Shown one piece after another: positions 9,256 to 19,439 of a DNA stretch of 64,000 bases. The notes below the pieces were generated by a model, which saw only the letters and a list, made by a program, of their open reading frames with translations, was not told where the DNA came from and made no database searches. The stretch is taken from NCBI GenBank assembly GCA_030765055.1, contig CM060954.1:112100772-112164771 (forward strand). Direction: 5' to 3'. This DNA comes from Mantis religiosa (Eukaryota > Arthropoda > Insecta > Mantodea > Mantidae). Every line of letters begins with the position of its first letter. The stretch's first letter is position 1. Both the position numbers and the translations under genes were made by a program.

Positions 9256-11098
9256 ATATAAACAATTAATTAAAATCACAAAATCAAGGTATGTTAACGG
9301 TATCCTGACAAAACACAATAACAAATCTAGAGCCTTGTGGAAAGTAATAAATACTGAGAGAAACAAAGCAGATATTAAACAAAATACAGTAAACAGTATA
9401 AAAATAAATAACATGATTATAACTAAGCCTGACCAGATTGCTAATATATTTAACCATCATTTTAATAATGCTGTTAAAGAAAATGCATCTGTAACTAAGA
9501 ATAAGAATATGAATACCATCCCTTTGATAACAGAATCTCTTTATCTAGCCCCAGTTAGTGACTCAGAAATATCTCGCATCATAATGTGTTTAAAAAATAG
9601 TAAAAGTACTGGCAATGATGAAATATCAAATAATCTACTTAAAGAATGTAACAATTTTATTGCACCAGTATTAGCAAGCATAATAAACGATTCATTACAA
9701 TGTGGTAAATTTCCAGATATATTAAAAACTGTTAAAGTGATGCCTTTGTTTAAACATGGCAGTGTTACTGAGGTTAACAATTACAGACCACTTTCTTTAG
9801 TATCATCACTGAGCAAAATTTTTGAAAAGGTTTTTGAAAGTAGATTACTAAAGTATCTTGAAAAACACAATGTATTAAATACTGAGCAACATGGGTTTAT
9901 AAAAGGAAGATCAACTGAAACTGCCCTTATAGAATTAATACACAAGAATCTTGTAGCTTTAGATAATAAGGAATATGTTATTAATATATTTGTGGATATG
10001 AGTAAAGCTTTTGACTCTGTTAATTTAGATAGTTTGATTGACAAATTAGGTAACTATGGCATAAGAGGAATTGCCCTGGAATGGATACGGTCTTATATAT
10101 ATAATAGAAAACAATATGTTGAGGTAAAAGGAAGGGATGGGAATTATAAATCAAATTTAACCACAGTAAAATATGGTGTACCACAGGGTTCTGTACTGGG
10201 ACCTTTGTTATTTAAAATATATATTAATGATATAATTAGTTCATGTAAGACATTAAAGAATAATGGATTAGTATTATATGCAGATGATATAGCAATATGC
10301 TGCGCACATAAGTGTTTATATAATTTAGAAATCAATGCTAACATTGTATTAAACCATCTTACTCAGGTCTTAAGTGAAAACAATTTAAATATTAATATAA
10401 ATAAAACAAAGTACATGTTTATATCAAACAGAGAAGCTGATTTTAAACCTGATGTAAATATTGATGGAAAAAGTATAGAGGAGGTTGAAACCATTAAATA
10501 CCTGGGAATAATATTTGACAATGACCTTAATTGGCATGCTCATATTGATGAATGTTGTATTAAATTAAATAAGGTTATTTATTTATTAAGATATATGTCA
10601 GCTTTTTGTAGCATGGAAATATTGTTGAATATTTATCATAGTCTTTTTATGAGTTATGTAAACTACTGTATAACAATATGGGGAGCTGCTTCAATGGAAA
10701 ATGTAAATAGAGTGTTTATTCTTCAGAAGAAAGCAATTCGCACTATGTTAAAGTTAAATATAAGAGAGAGTGTAAAGCCTGAGTTTATAAAAATGAAACT
10801 GCTTACCGTTCCCAGTTTAATAATACTCAGAACAGTACTACACATAAAAACAAATTCCTACAAAATAAACTCAGAAAATCATCACTATAACACTAGAAAC
10901 AGGAATGACTATAGTTTAGTACAACATAGATTGGCAATGTTTGGAAAAAGTCCAAAATATAAAGGCATCGTACTGTATAATAAACTTCCTATGAAACTGA
11001 AGTCAGTAACCAATGTAAATACATTTAAAAAGGAACTGTCTAAATATTTAATAAATAAGGCATTCTATTCTATTAATGAGTTTATCAATAATGGATGA
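9197..11098 (+). CDS. CR1/Jockey-like reverse transcriptase, long uninterrupted frame
   Basis: A 633-codon frame; the first ~20 codons come from the adjoining PLE-B sequence, so the native protein lacks its true N-terminus. RT landmarks: fingers KSTGNDEISNNLL; NNYRPLSLVSSLSKIFEK; motif A FVDMSKAFDSV near 9989-10021; motif B YGVPQGSVLGPLLF near 10171-10212; catalytic LYADDIAI near 10273-10296; motif D KTKYMFI near 10407. A thumb follows, then the C-terminal HHYNTRNRNDY and LYNKLPMKLKS signature of CR1/Jockey-type elements. There is no RNase H or endonuclease. No stops or frameshifts interrupt the RT, suggesting a fairly young insertion. Any internal start codon would be arbitrary. Confidence 0.9.
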   Translation: MPLPPFSTSLQLASVVVYCSYKQLIKITKSRYVNGILTKHNNKSRALWKVINTERNKADIKQNTVNSIKINNMIITKPDQIANIFNHHFNNAVKENASVTKNKNMNTIPLITESLYLAPVSDSEISRIIMCLKNSKSTGNDEISNNLLKECNNFIAPVLASIINDSLQCGKFPDILKTVKVMPLFKHGSVTEVNNYRPLSLVSSLSKIFEKVFESRLLKYLEKHNVLNTEQHGFIKGRSTETALIELIHKNLVALDNKEYVINIFVDMSKAFDSVNLDSLIDKLGNYGIRGIALEWIRSYIYNRKQYVEVKGRDGNYKSNLTTVKYGVPQGSVLGPLLFKIYINDIISSCKTLKNNGLVLYADDIAICCAHKCLYNLEINANIVLNHLTQVLSENNLNININKTKYMFISNREADFKPDVNIDGKSIEEVETIKYLGIIFDNDLNWHAHIDECCIKLNKVIYLLRYMSAFCSMEILLNIYHSLFMSYVNYCITIWGAASMENVNRVFILQKKAIRTMLKLNIRESVKPEFIKMKLLTVPSLIILRTVLHIKTNSYKINSENHHYNTRNRNDYSLVQHRLAMFGKSPKYKGIVLYNKLPMKLKSVTNVNTFKKELSKYLINKAFYSINEFINNG

Positions 11099-11207
11099 TT
11101 TTTGTAAATATAATTTTATTTTGTAAATGTAAATAATATACTGACAATGTCTGATGGATTTCTGTAATCTCTATGGACAATAAAAAATTGAATTGAATTG
11201 AATTGAA
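9256..11207 (+). mobile_element. CR1/Jockey-like non-LTR retrotransposon, 5' truncated
   Basis: An RT-only LINE lacking the apurinic endonuclease, thus 5' truncated, with a 3' UTR ending in a (TTGAA)n-type tail at about 11188-11207. Short pentanucleotide tails of this kind are typical of CR1/L2-like elements rather than poly(A) LINEs. Its left limit coincides with the break in the left PLE-B arm and its right limit with the start of the right arm. Confidence 0.85.
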
Positions 11208-11509
11208 TATTAAAAGGAGTAGTGATAAACCAAAATAAACTAACAACATGGGAGAACTATGGAAAAATAAGGACTGCGTAATTATCAGTAGATAATTTGA
11301 CAAAGAAGTTCATAGTTCCACCACCAGAGAGAGGCAAGCAGACGACAACAGATGCTAGTTGGAGAGAAGTTGAAAATGGAGGCAATGGCCTTTGAAACTA
11401 GTCCCTGAATAATATTAAAAAAGTAAGTGACGAGTGTCAATATACTGACTACAAATAGTTTTTACAATTAATTTTATACGTCACTGTTACTAAATTCCTC
11501 CAAACACAC
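11208..11509 (+). mobile_element. Penelope-like element PLE-B 3' end, right inverted copy
   Basis: Starts within the endonuclease C-terminus (TATTAAAAGGAG, then codons matching the end of the 46.9-48.3 kb copies) and continues through the hammerhead-like block and AAGTAAGTGACGAGTG. It ends in the family's long tail CGTCACTGTTACTAAATTCC followed by TCCAAACACAC. Two small deletions distinguish it from the 47-kb copy. Confidence 0.88.
11366..11398 (+). ncRNA. degenerate hammerhead-like motif of PLE-B
   Basis: TTGAAAA (11370-11376), one extra T, stem II GGAGGC with GCCTTT, then GAAACTAGTC. It keeps the hammerhead architecture but has U for C3 and A for G8, the same changes as in the copy at 48281-48314. 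Confidence 0.45.
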
Positions 11510-12419
11510 ATGAAAACAAAATTGTTTTCAAGACATGCTATTACTTTATGGATGATCCTCACATGTCAGAAGCTCATACTTCAATCAATTATGTTTACCT
11601 GTGTCACACTGGTATGGCATTTCACAACCGCATATATATAAGAAGCTGCAGATTAGGCTAAATAGTTTTTACTGTTAAGAAATATAAAAGAGAATTGAGT
11701 GATATAGTATTCCTTCAAATATCTGATTCATGTAAATGGAAAATTGGCTGCATTTACGACTGATTACTTTTCTTGAATTCCAAGGTTACCAACATAAAAA
11801 CTTTTGTGAATTATGTGGTATTACTTCTTCTCACAGTAAATGTTCTTGCCATTCATCTCTGTACTGGATGCATGGCAGTACATTATGTGCCCTGAAGCCC
11901 ATTACACCAATACACTATATGTCAGGTTAGTAAGGAAATAGTAGTAATAATATCTGAAAAATCTCTATGACACGTTTGTATAAGCATGTTGAAAGAATAA
12001 AATGGAACACTAAAGAAACTGCAGGATCTTTTCATTTATATCCATCTTTTCCTTAAAAAGTGCTGTTTTAACATTCCCATCTTACTGTAAGCTTTTTGCA
12101 AAGTGCAACCCATTATAACATATCTTATAATTTAGGACTTATGTAACTTACATTTGTCTGTCTGTTCACATGCATTCTTGGCACTATTGACCCCTAGAAA
12201 GGAACATCTTTTTTTACCCCTTTATGAGGAACATCCATCTGCGAGATGGATGCATTTTTTATACTTATATAAAGAACATCTGTCTATGAGATGATTATAT
12301 TTGTTTTAAATGTTTTATACACTTACTACAAAATATATATAACTCTATATCACAACGGTTTTTGTACAAAACTAAGCAATATATTAACTTTATAATTGCA
12401 CAATGGATGAAAATAACAT
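11510..12419. other. no gene seen; short inverted motif near 12215-12260
   Basis: AT-rich spacer. A small inverted repeat, GAACATCCATCTGCGAGATGG near 12227, and related GAACATC motifs recur near 12270 and 13235. They may be subterminal repeats of the adjoining piggyBac relic. Confidence 0.4.
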
Positions 12420-13124
12420 TAAATGTCAGCAACACAAGCACTGCACAGTTTTCTAGAGCACTTAAACACGGAGTTTCACATTTGATGCACTTGTAATTTG
12501 TCATTCTGTTATTCTGATAAGGGTAATAACAACAGTCCTTCCTTTCTGGTAGCCTATCACACTCCTTATTGCCTTTTGTGCTGATTCTTCTTCCAGAGTC
12601 CTGATTCTTTGTCTTGATAGTTCAATTTCATTCAAGGCTTCTGTCATGTGATTTTTCAAACCATCAGGTTGATTTTCCACCTTCATTCTTTGTTGTAAAT
12701 GAGTTTTCATGAAGATATTCCAAGGGCATGTATGAAATCAAATCTGCTCACCTTTTAGGCTTTTTTCAAAATATGTATACAGGACATAAGCATTATTGGA
12801 ACTTACTGCAATCAAATGATAGAATATGGCAAGGGGCCATCTTCTCTTCCTGTTTACATAGTACGAGTAGTTATTGCATTTCATGTGAAGGATGTCAAAT
12901 CCAAATTTCGTCATGTTGTAGAAAGAAATAATTTCAGTCTTACCAGTCATTGCATCAGTATATTCAGTATGGTGCATGAATGACAATAAAAGAACTGATT
13001 TTGACCTCTTTGATACATAAGAAGGAAGTGTATATTCCTTTGTGTATCCATATGCAAGTATACACAATTCTACAGGTCTGGCCTTGTTAGTGCTATTTGA
13101 AAAAGTATTTGGATTACTACTCAA
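12420..13124 (-). pseudogene. piggyBac-like transposase, C-terminal half, decayed
   Basis: On the minus strand the segment 13124-12738 contains the typical piggyBac stretch: KRSKSVLLLSFMHHTEYTD, then TGKTEIISFYNMTKFGFD, then RRWPLAIFYHLI. This corresponds to the region carrying the last catalytic aspartate, where piggyBac usually reads YNxTKGGVDxxD; here GGVD is FGFD. Further down, the frames near 12530-12430 give a Cys-rich patch NYKCIKCETPCLSALENC, matching the C-terminal cysteine domain of piggyBac proteins, reached only by a frameshift. Terminal repeats could not be fixed. An open minus stretch at 13225-13608 may belong to the same element, but I could not recognise it. Confidence 0.75.
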
Positions 13125-13689
13125 TGTAAGAACTTAAAAGTACAAAAATAAATGCTCAGGTAATCGTAAAAATAAATATTACAAACTCATAATAAACATG
13201 TTGCACCAAGGAAAAAAATGTTTTTTACATTACCAGGAACATCCATCTAAGTGACGGGTATTTTAACTTCCCTATGAAGAATTTCCATCTGTCAGGCGAC
13301 ATGTTCCGTAAACAGTCGCTTCTTCCGGTCGCAACAATCACTTGATGCACTGGACTATATGCTCTCACTGCAGGCAAAGCCTGAATGGGGACTCCCTGAA
13401 GAGATTCGCATACAAAATTCATAAATGTGCCATCTGGTAGCAAAAAGTGAAAGAATATCTGCCTGCAAGACGGATATTCCATTCTAAAGGTTAAAGATGA
13501 AATATTTAAAAGAGTAGCTAATGATAAAAACAGTATACAAAGTATTCCCATCACTTTGCTGATACTCACAAACAATGCACAGCGTATTTCACTGCAATAT
13601 TTTTGCAACCATTGGAAGCATAATTAAAGCTTCATGGGTGATCAGCCATGTCAAGGTAACTAAATTTGGTAAAAGATCCATTGAACCTT

Positions 13690-14290
13690 AAGGCCCCAGG
13701 GGTGTATGAGATTTCTTGTGAATGCAGAAGGGTGTATGTTGAGGAGAGGTGTAAATAACATCAACGTAACATTAGACTCCTTCAACCACAGAATTTAGCT
13801 GTAACTCAACATTCACAGAATTAATTTTAATGATGTCTCGGTTCTGGAACATTTGGACAAGCATTTTGATAGGCTTATTACAGAAGCCATCCAGATTAAA
13901 CTCCATCCATGGAATTTCAATAGAGATTCAGCACCTCTAATGAGTACAGCTTGGGCTCCAGCCATAAAATATTTTTGCAATAGAAACCCCGACCAGATGA
14001 CGGACTGCACAGAAGATTCAAGACAGGAGAATCCCTATCCAGATGACAGGCCGCACAGTAAACTAAAACACACATGAGGTAATCTTTCCTGTGAACCAGC
14101 TAGACCAATGGCAGGCAGACTGCCATGCAATGTGATGATGCAAGCCCTACCCACATGAGAAAGGCTATATATATGAGAACGGTCGGTCAGCATTTTTCAT
14201 TCAGTTCCTGAAGATGGCCATAGAGCTTGGAATGGCCAAAAGCTGATGAAGGCTATCACCTTAAGCACACTTTAAAATGTTGTGTGTACC
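13690..14290 (+). mobile_element. Penelope-like element relic (different family), endonuclease C-terminus
   Basis: Frames around 13705-13990 read GVYEISCECRRVYVEERC, then ITEAIQIKLHPWNFNRD and AWAPAIKYF. This is the GIY-YIG nuclease and following region of PLEs in which GVYxIxC precedes a YIG motif (here YVE, so the motif is damaged) and an IxxAIxIxLHPxNxNR block ends the domain. Frameshifts break the reading. A hammerhead-like block follows at 14208-14241. Confidence 0.65.
14203..14246 (+). ncRNA. hammerhead-like motif, GAAA changed to AAAA
   Basis: CTGAAGA (14208-14214, valid since core position 7 is free), one extra T, a perfect six-pair stem II GGCCAT/ATGGCC (14216-14221 with 14232-14237), then AAAA instead of GAAA. 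Same architecture as the other PLE motifs here, but inactivated at G12. Confidence 0.5.
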
Positions 14291-15004
14291 AGATTTTAAC
14301 CAGCTACCTCTTCAAATCAGTAGGCCAGTGCCTAACTGACTGACCACCCATACTGAAATGGAAGAAGTGAGGCCTTCATGAATGTGTATTATAACCAGTT
14401 CAACAAAACTTTCTTAATGTCATGTCTGTTTCTGGGGACAATTCTTGCTCATGCTGTTTGAAAACAGAAGCAGCAACTCAAAAAAAAAAAAAAAAAAAAA
14501 AAATGTAAGTGAAGGAGTGTGAAAAGCTCACTACATATAGATTTTTCAGTTCGTTTTATCAAACACCGATTTTGTGATATCAAATTATATAATACAATGG
14601 GACAAGCAGGAAAAGCATACAAATCATATTAATTTATTCTGCATTGACTTTGGGGGCCGAAAGGGCTTGTGATAGCCAGCTTCTGGTTATAGATTATTGA
14701 TATGGTTTAAAATTTGTGAAGTGATGAATGTTAACAGAACTAAAGAATATAAAGAAAGGATACTGTACTTATTATATAAATTTTAATGTAAAATATTAGC
14801 ATAAGTGAATTAAATGTGCAGGCAACTGACTGAAAAAATCCTGAAGTATGGGTATAAAAAGACGCAGAGCCAAACAATGTAGAATTCTGTCGCATATGAT
14901 TAAGTGAGAAGGAAACATAAATATTCAGGGTCTAAATATTAGAAAATGTATGCACTGAACCAACTTGGATATTATCATTAAATGTGATTTGAAATTATTT
15001 CTGA

Positions 15005-15058
<54 letters not shown>

Positions 15059-15900
15059 TTTCACAAAACCAAAACCTATCTCTAAGACATGAAACCTATA
15101 TGGAATTGTTATGTAAAATCAGACAAATAAATTTGATACCTTGCCTAGTATACAAATGAATGTGTTGTTTGCCATACCATGGATTTTTCTACTCAATATA
15201 CAAGTATTTTTCAAGTTTAGAACTCAATTTTTTATCTACTTCGCCTTTATTATTAAACATTTTGCATTAAGGGCTTTCAATACATTAAAAAATATCGATG
15301 ACGAATTTTTACTTGGAAAAATTGAAGTGTAATAGACTGAATAATATTAATCGATAATAACGTGCCTTCAGATTTTAAGTTTCCAATGTGAACTTAAAAA
15401 ATCAGAATTGCAAAGTACGTAAACCGTAGGCGTAGGGCGTATCTTACTCTTTATGGTTGCAAATTTCAAACTTTGCCTGGATCATACCTTGAATCAACCA
15501 ATCGCCTTGTACAATATAGTACTCTAGCGCTTCCCGAAATTGGTGAGCACACTAGACAGTGCATTATTATTTTCTCTGTACTCTTTGGCTCACCAGAGAG
15601 AAGTTAAAACATCTCATCACAGAGGGCACTGTCAAAGTTGCATTCCAGTTTGCTCACACGATGACGCTAGGGTAGAAGCTATGGTTATGCCATATTTAAT
15701 GTATGTCTAAATATTTATAGTTTATTCCTTAATAAACGATATATTCTATTTAAAGAGAGCGATTTTACTTTCTGCTTGTAAATGTGATAAAGATTTCAGG
15801 CGCAAAGATTAATGAGTTAATTATTTCACTGAAAGTTTGGAACGCATTCAATGTACAAAGCCATGTATTCAAGAATAAGTGAGGGATAAGTTGACAATTT
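14291..15900. other. no gene seen; A24 at 14480-14503 and T49 at 15007-15055
   Basis: AT-rich spacer with two long homopolymers. The T-run of about 49 bases may be the reversed poly(A) tail of a retroposed copy, but no recognisable body adjoins it. The last ~100 bases form the U4 upstream region; I could not identify a proximal sequence element with confidence. Confidence 0.4.
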
Positions 15901-15904
15901 CGTT

Positions 15905-16049
15905 AGCTTTGCGCAGTGGCAATATCGTAACCAATGAAGTTTTACTGAGGTGCGATTATTGCTAGTTGAAAACTTATACCAATACCCCGCCAAGGCAACG
16001 TGAAATATCGTTGCCTTCGGCAATTTTTGAAAGCCCTTACGAGGGCTAA
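15905..16049 (+). ncRNA. U4: U4 spliceosomal snRNA
   Basis: About 145 nt, the usual U4 length. It begins AGCTTTGCGCAGTGGCAA and shows all U4 landmarks in order: the stem II and 5' stem-loop segment CCAATGAAG...GAGGTGCGATTATTGCT, which pairs with U6 and forms the kink-turn site for the 15.5K protein; the central TTGAAAACTT; the run CCAATACCCCGCC; a central 3' hairpin GGCAACG...CGTTGCC (about 15997-16017); the Sm site AATTTTTGA at 16022-16030; and the terminal hairpin AGCCC-TTAC-GAGGGCT at 16032-16047. The terminal hairpin and central region look strikingly insect-like. All helices retain pairing, so a functional gene is likely, though a recent pseudogene cannot be excluded without flanking promoter proof. 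Confidence 0.93.
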
Positions 16050-18640
16050 TAATCCTTCTCATTCACACTAAACGGCTCTACCATGGGGTTATCTTCGCGA
16101 TGATGTCCATACCCTTGTTATCAGGGCAGGAGGAGTGGAATTTGGGCTCTAAGTTTCTCAAAACGCCTGGATATGTAAGATACGTTTTGAGCGCTTGCAC
16201 ATTAATATTAAATGTTGTCGCTGGCAACAGATTTATCTTTTTACCGGGTGTATAGCATGGTTCAGCGTCATAACTCATTATTATAGGAGTGTGATAATAT
16301 AATGAAAAATACTAAAATATCCAACGAATACATAATAAAAAGAGTGACTGAAGTATTCCTAAAATTCACCCAATACAGGTCGAAATTATTTGTTTTATTA
16401 GCAGTCTGTTCTGTGAATATGTTGGTTACTCTGATGATTTATTGGCTGGTTTTGTGAATTTTATATACTATGGGTATTCATCTGTGAATATGGCTGTAAA
16501 TATATTTTAAAAAGGAAGTGTGCTGTGCTTGGCTGCCCTGTTACAGGGAGAAATGAGTTAACATTTTTTTTTTTTTTTTTTTTGTTTCTCAGGAAATCCA
16601 GAAAGGTATGATATATTTTAGAACAGGAATAAGTAAGTAGTAATAATATTTAGAATTCCTCTTGTACCGTTATTTTGCCACGTGAATCGTAAGCTGTAAT
16701 CAAAACACATTTTAGCGCTGGTTACTGATTTTATAATGCAAATAAAGTGATGCAATGCAAAAATTAGCAAATGAAACACCTACATATAGCTTTAGATGTT
16801 AAATTTCTATATCTTAACTATAATCATACTACCTCTCGTGTTTTTCATTTGTTACGCAACGGTTGTTTGGTTTTGTTGGAAGGCCCCATAGTACACCTAA
16901 CATAATAAAATGAGATGTAAGCCCATGTCAGTGCATCGGTAATGCAATGTAACTATTATCTGCATATGTAGTAGTTTTAGACATGGAAAGCATAGCTACT
17001 TTTATTACTGAGTAGTTGCATCATCATATTTGCTGCTTTGGCAAATAACTTGCATTCCTAGTATTGTGATCTCACGTTTCAAAGTCTGTTGTAAAGATGT
17101 AATTGTAGTATGCAAAACTGTCAAGATGTTTCACTGATTATAATCTAACCTTACATATCTAACCTCTTTTGTCAATTGTCCATCTTATTTAATTTTATTA
17201 TATGTGTTAGTTTTCATGTTATATACTTTATCTTTTATTCCCTTTCATTTAAATGTGTTCTTAATTGTTATATTTGTTAATATTATACATTTACCACCTA
17301 TTGTATATGTTAGAGGACAGTAATTCCTCAGTTGTTAATTTGTATATAGTGCTTATGTAATTTATCAATGGCTTGCATAGCAATACTGCTGATCAGCCAA
17401 GTAACAAATTAAAAATGATGTTTAATGTAGTATCAATTTCATCAGTTTGTGGTAAAGTGCAATATGCATGTACATGATAATTAGAGATTTTGAGATTTAT
17501 AGTAGATAATTGATATCTTATGTATAAACGTTGTATGTATTTTAAAAGCTTGTTTGCATCTAATTTCAGGTATTACAAATTGGCACATTTTACAAGAAAC
17601 CCACAACATCTGGCAAAGTAGCAGAAGGTGGCTTTCATCTGCGGGTGTCATTTTCAACCTGACCAGTTCAGAGATGAACTCCATTAAAACTGCATATTGT
17701 CTTTCTTTCAGCATTCATTAATGTGCTTAAACGTGTCATTGAAGCATTTACAAATTCAACGCTGTAATATTCTTGTGTTTCAAAAACAAAGTTAAGCTTA
17801 GGACAATTTGAAATCAATGATAAAGTTTTTATGTACCTAATATTTTTCACAGCAATTTATTTTGCATTGTGAATGATGGTTTTATGTACTTAATATTGTA
17901 ATAATAATTTATTTTACGTTGTGAATGATAATTCAACCAAAGTGATTAAAAGTATATAAAATAGTCAGTTATTAAATTTATGCCTCAGTTGCTGACACTG
18001 CCTCATGAACTAATTTGTAAGGTTTTACTACAGCTTTAATGTCATGAATCAATCACAAATTTCAGGTTTTTCCCTGAATATACTTTTGTATACTTGTGCT
18101 GAAAATAATGTATGTACTTATAGAGCATTTCAAATACTTATTAAATATAACCATTAACAAAGCTGCTTTGTTCTCTGTTGAAAGATATAGTGCTATCTTT
18201 TGGTACATAGTTGTTGGTGTCATTTAAGAATCATATATACATTTCTTTAGTGGTTTTTTTTTTTTTTTTTTTTTTTTCACTTTTCTTATTCCTGGGAATT
18301 TTTCAACATTGTGTTTACAATGAAATTGCATTACATTTAACATTATGGTGTCCTTTCCTCTTTTCCTGTACCCACAAAATAATTATTTTAGTTACCTTTC
18401 TTTTAATTATTTCAGTGAGAGGCTTTGGAATTCCAACTTGAGGAAAGGGAATATAGATGTGTTGTATAACCTCAATATCATCTTGAGTGATGTCACTCTC
18501 TCGTTTATTAAATTGTAATTGTTTTTAAATACAAAATTATTAATTTACAACAGGAATATTAAAGCTATAATGCTTTGTGGAAGTCACAATTATTCATATT
18601 TAACAGGAAAAGTTCAAGTTGACAAGTGGATTCTTGTTTT
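16050..18640. other. no gene seen downstream of U4
   Basis: About 2.6 kb of AT-rich sequence with T-runs near 16565-16583 and 18255-18278. Open stretches at 16078-16278, 17481-17850 and 18211-18441 show no recognisable domain and are probably chance frames. No terminal repeats were found. Confidence 0.4.
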
Positions 18641-18661
18641 TTTCAAAAATTCATTGGTCAA

Positions 18662-18829
18662 CTTCTTTCGAAGTCACATATCGCACACTGATGAATAGTT
18701 TACCGCACATTTCCTCAACGTATTTGACGCGTATTATGCTAATATGCGATAATTTCATAGTAGCATAAAACGCGGAGGAAATGTGCGGTAAACTATTCAT
18801 TAGGGTGCCAGATATGACTTCCAAAGAAT
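18662..18829. mobile_element. foldback MITE-like element, ~58-bp imperfect inverted arms
   Basis: The left arm reads TTCTTTCGAAGTCACATAT, then GATGAATAGTTTACCGCACA, then TTTCCTC. The right arm mirrors it as GAGGAAATGTGCGGTAAACT, ATTCATT and ATGACTTCCAAAGAA. A short AT-rich loop containing GCGTATTATGC lies between. No coding capacity. Non-autonomous DNA element or foldback; target duplication unclear. Confidence 0.75.
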
Positions 18830-19439
18830 TTGTATTCTAAAAGTCGCTGAGCATGCGAGGGGAAGGGTGGGTGGAAGCGAATGCACCATAGATCGGTCAC
18901 AATAGAAGCTCACTACATTACCGACCGAAGATCCTTAGTTGAAATAGCTGCCGAGTATGAAAGGTTCAGGAGGAGCGCCCTATGCGGCTTCAATCTCCAT
19001 CGCGGAGTCGATAATCGGGTATTCATCTGTGGTGCTATCCGAGTATTGCATAAACAAAGTATGATAAGCGAAGTCATCAATAAATACTACGGTAACTCGC
19101 ATATATGGTGAGCTTAGCTCACATTTAGTGTTTACTGTTTTCAACCCGAGACCAGCGAATAGCTATCAGCTCACAGGAGATATTTCTCGACTGCTTTCCT
19201 CATTCCATTATGGTATACAGCAGTTGAGTTTAGTTCGGTTACTTTGTTAGTGTTCATTTCGGTGTCTTATACCTACATATATGTACGTGCAAAAAAATTT
19301 TATTATCTGCATATTGATTTATTTTCTACCTCTTAGGCAATCGTTGATATCAATGGTCGCATGTGGGTAATTCAGAAGAATTGAAAATTGTCAGTGTTCG
19401 ACGGTTTAGTGCGCGTTTTTTCTTCTTCATGTTACCTTA
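18830..19439. other. no gene seen
   Basis: Contains an open stretch (18881-19111) with somewhat higher GC than its surroundings but no recognised motif, followed by AT-rich sequence leading into the hAT-like relic. Confidence 0.35.

Noticed and set aside
15007..15055. Poly(A) tail of a retrocopy on the minus strand
   Set aside because: No recognisable SINE, LINE or processed mRNA body next to the T-run.
18881..19111. Small host gene
   Set aside because: 76 codons without a domain, no splice or start context, next to transposon relics.
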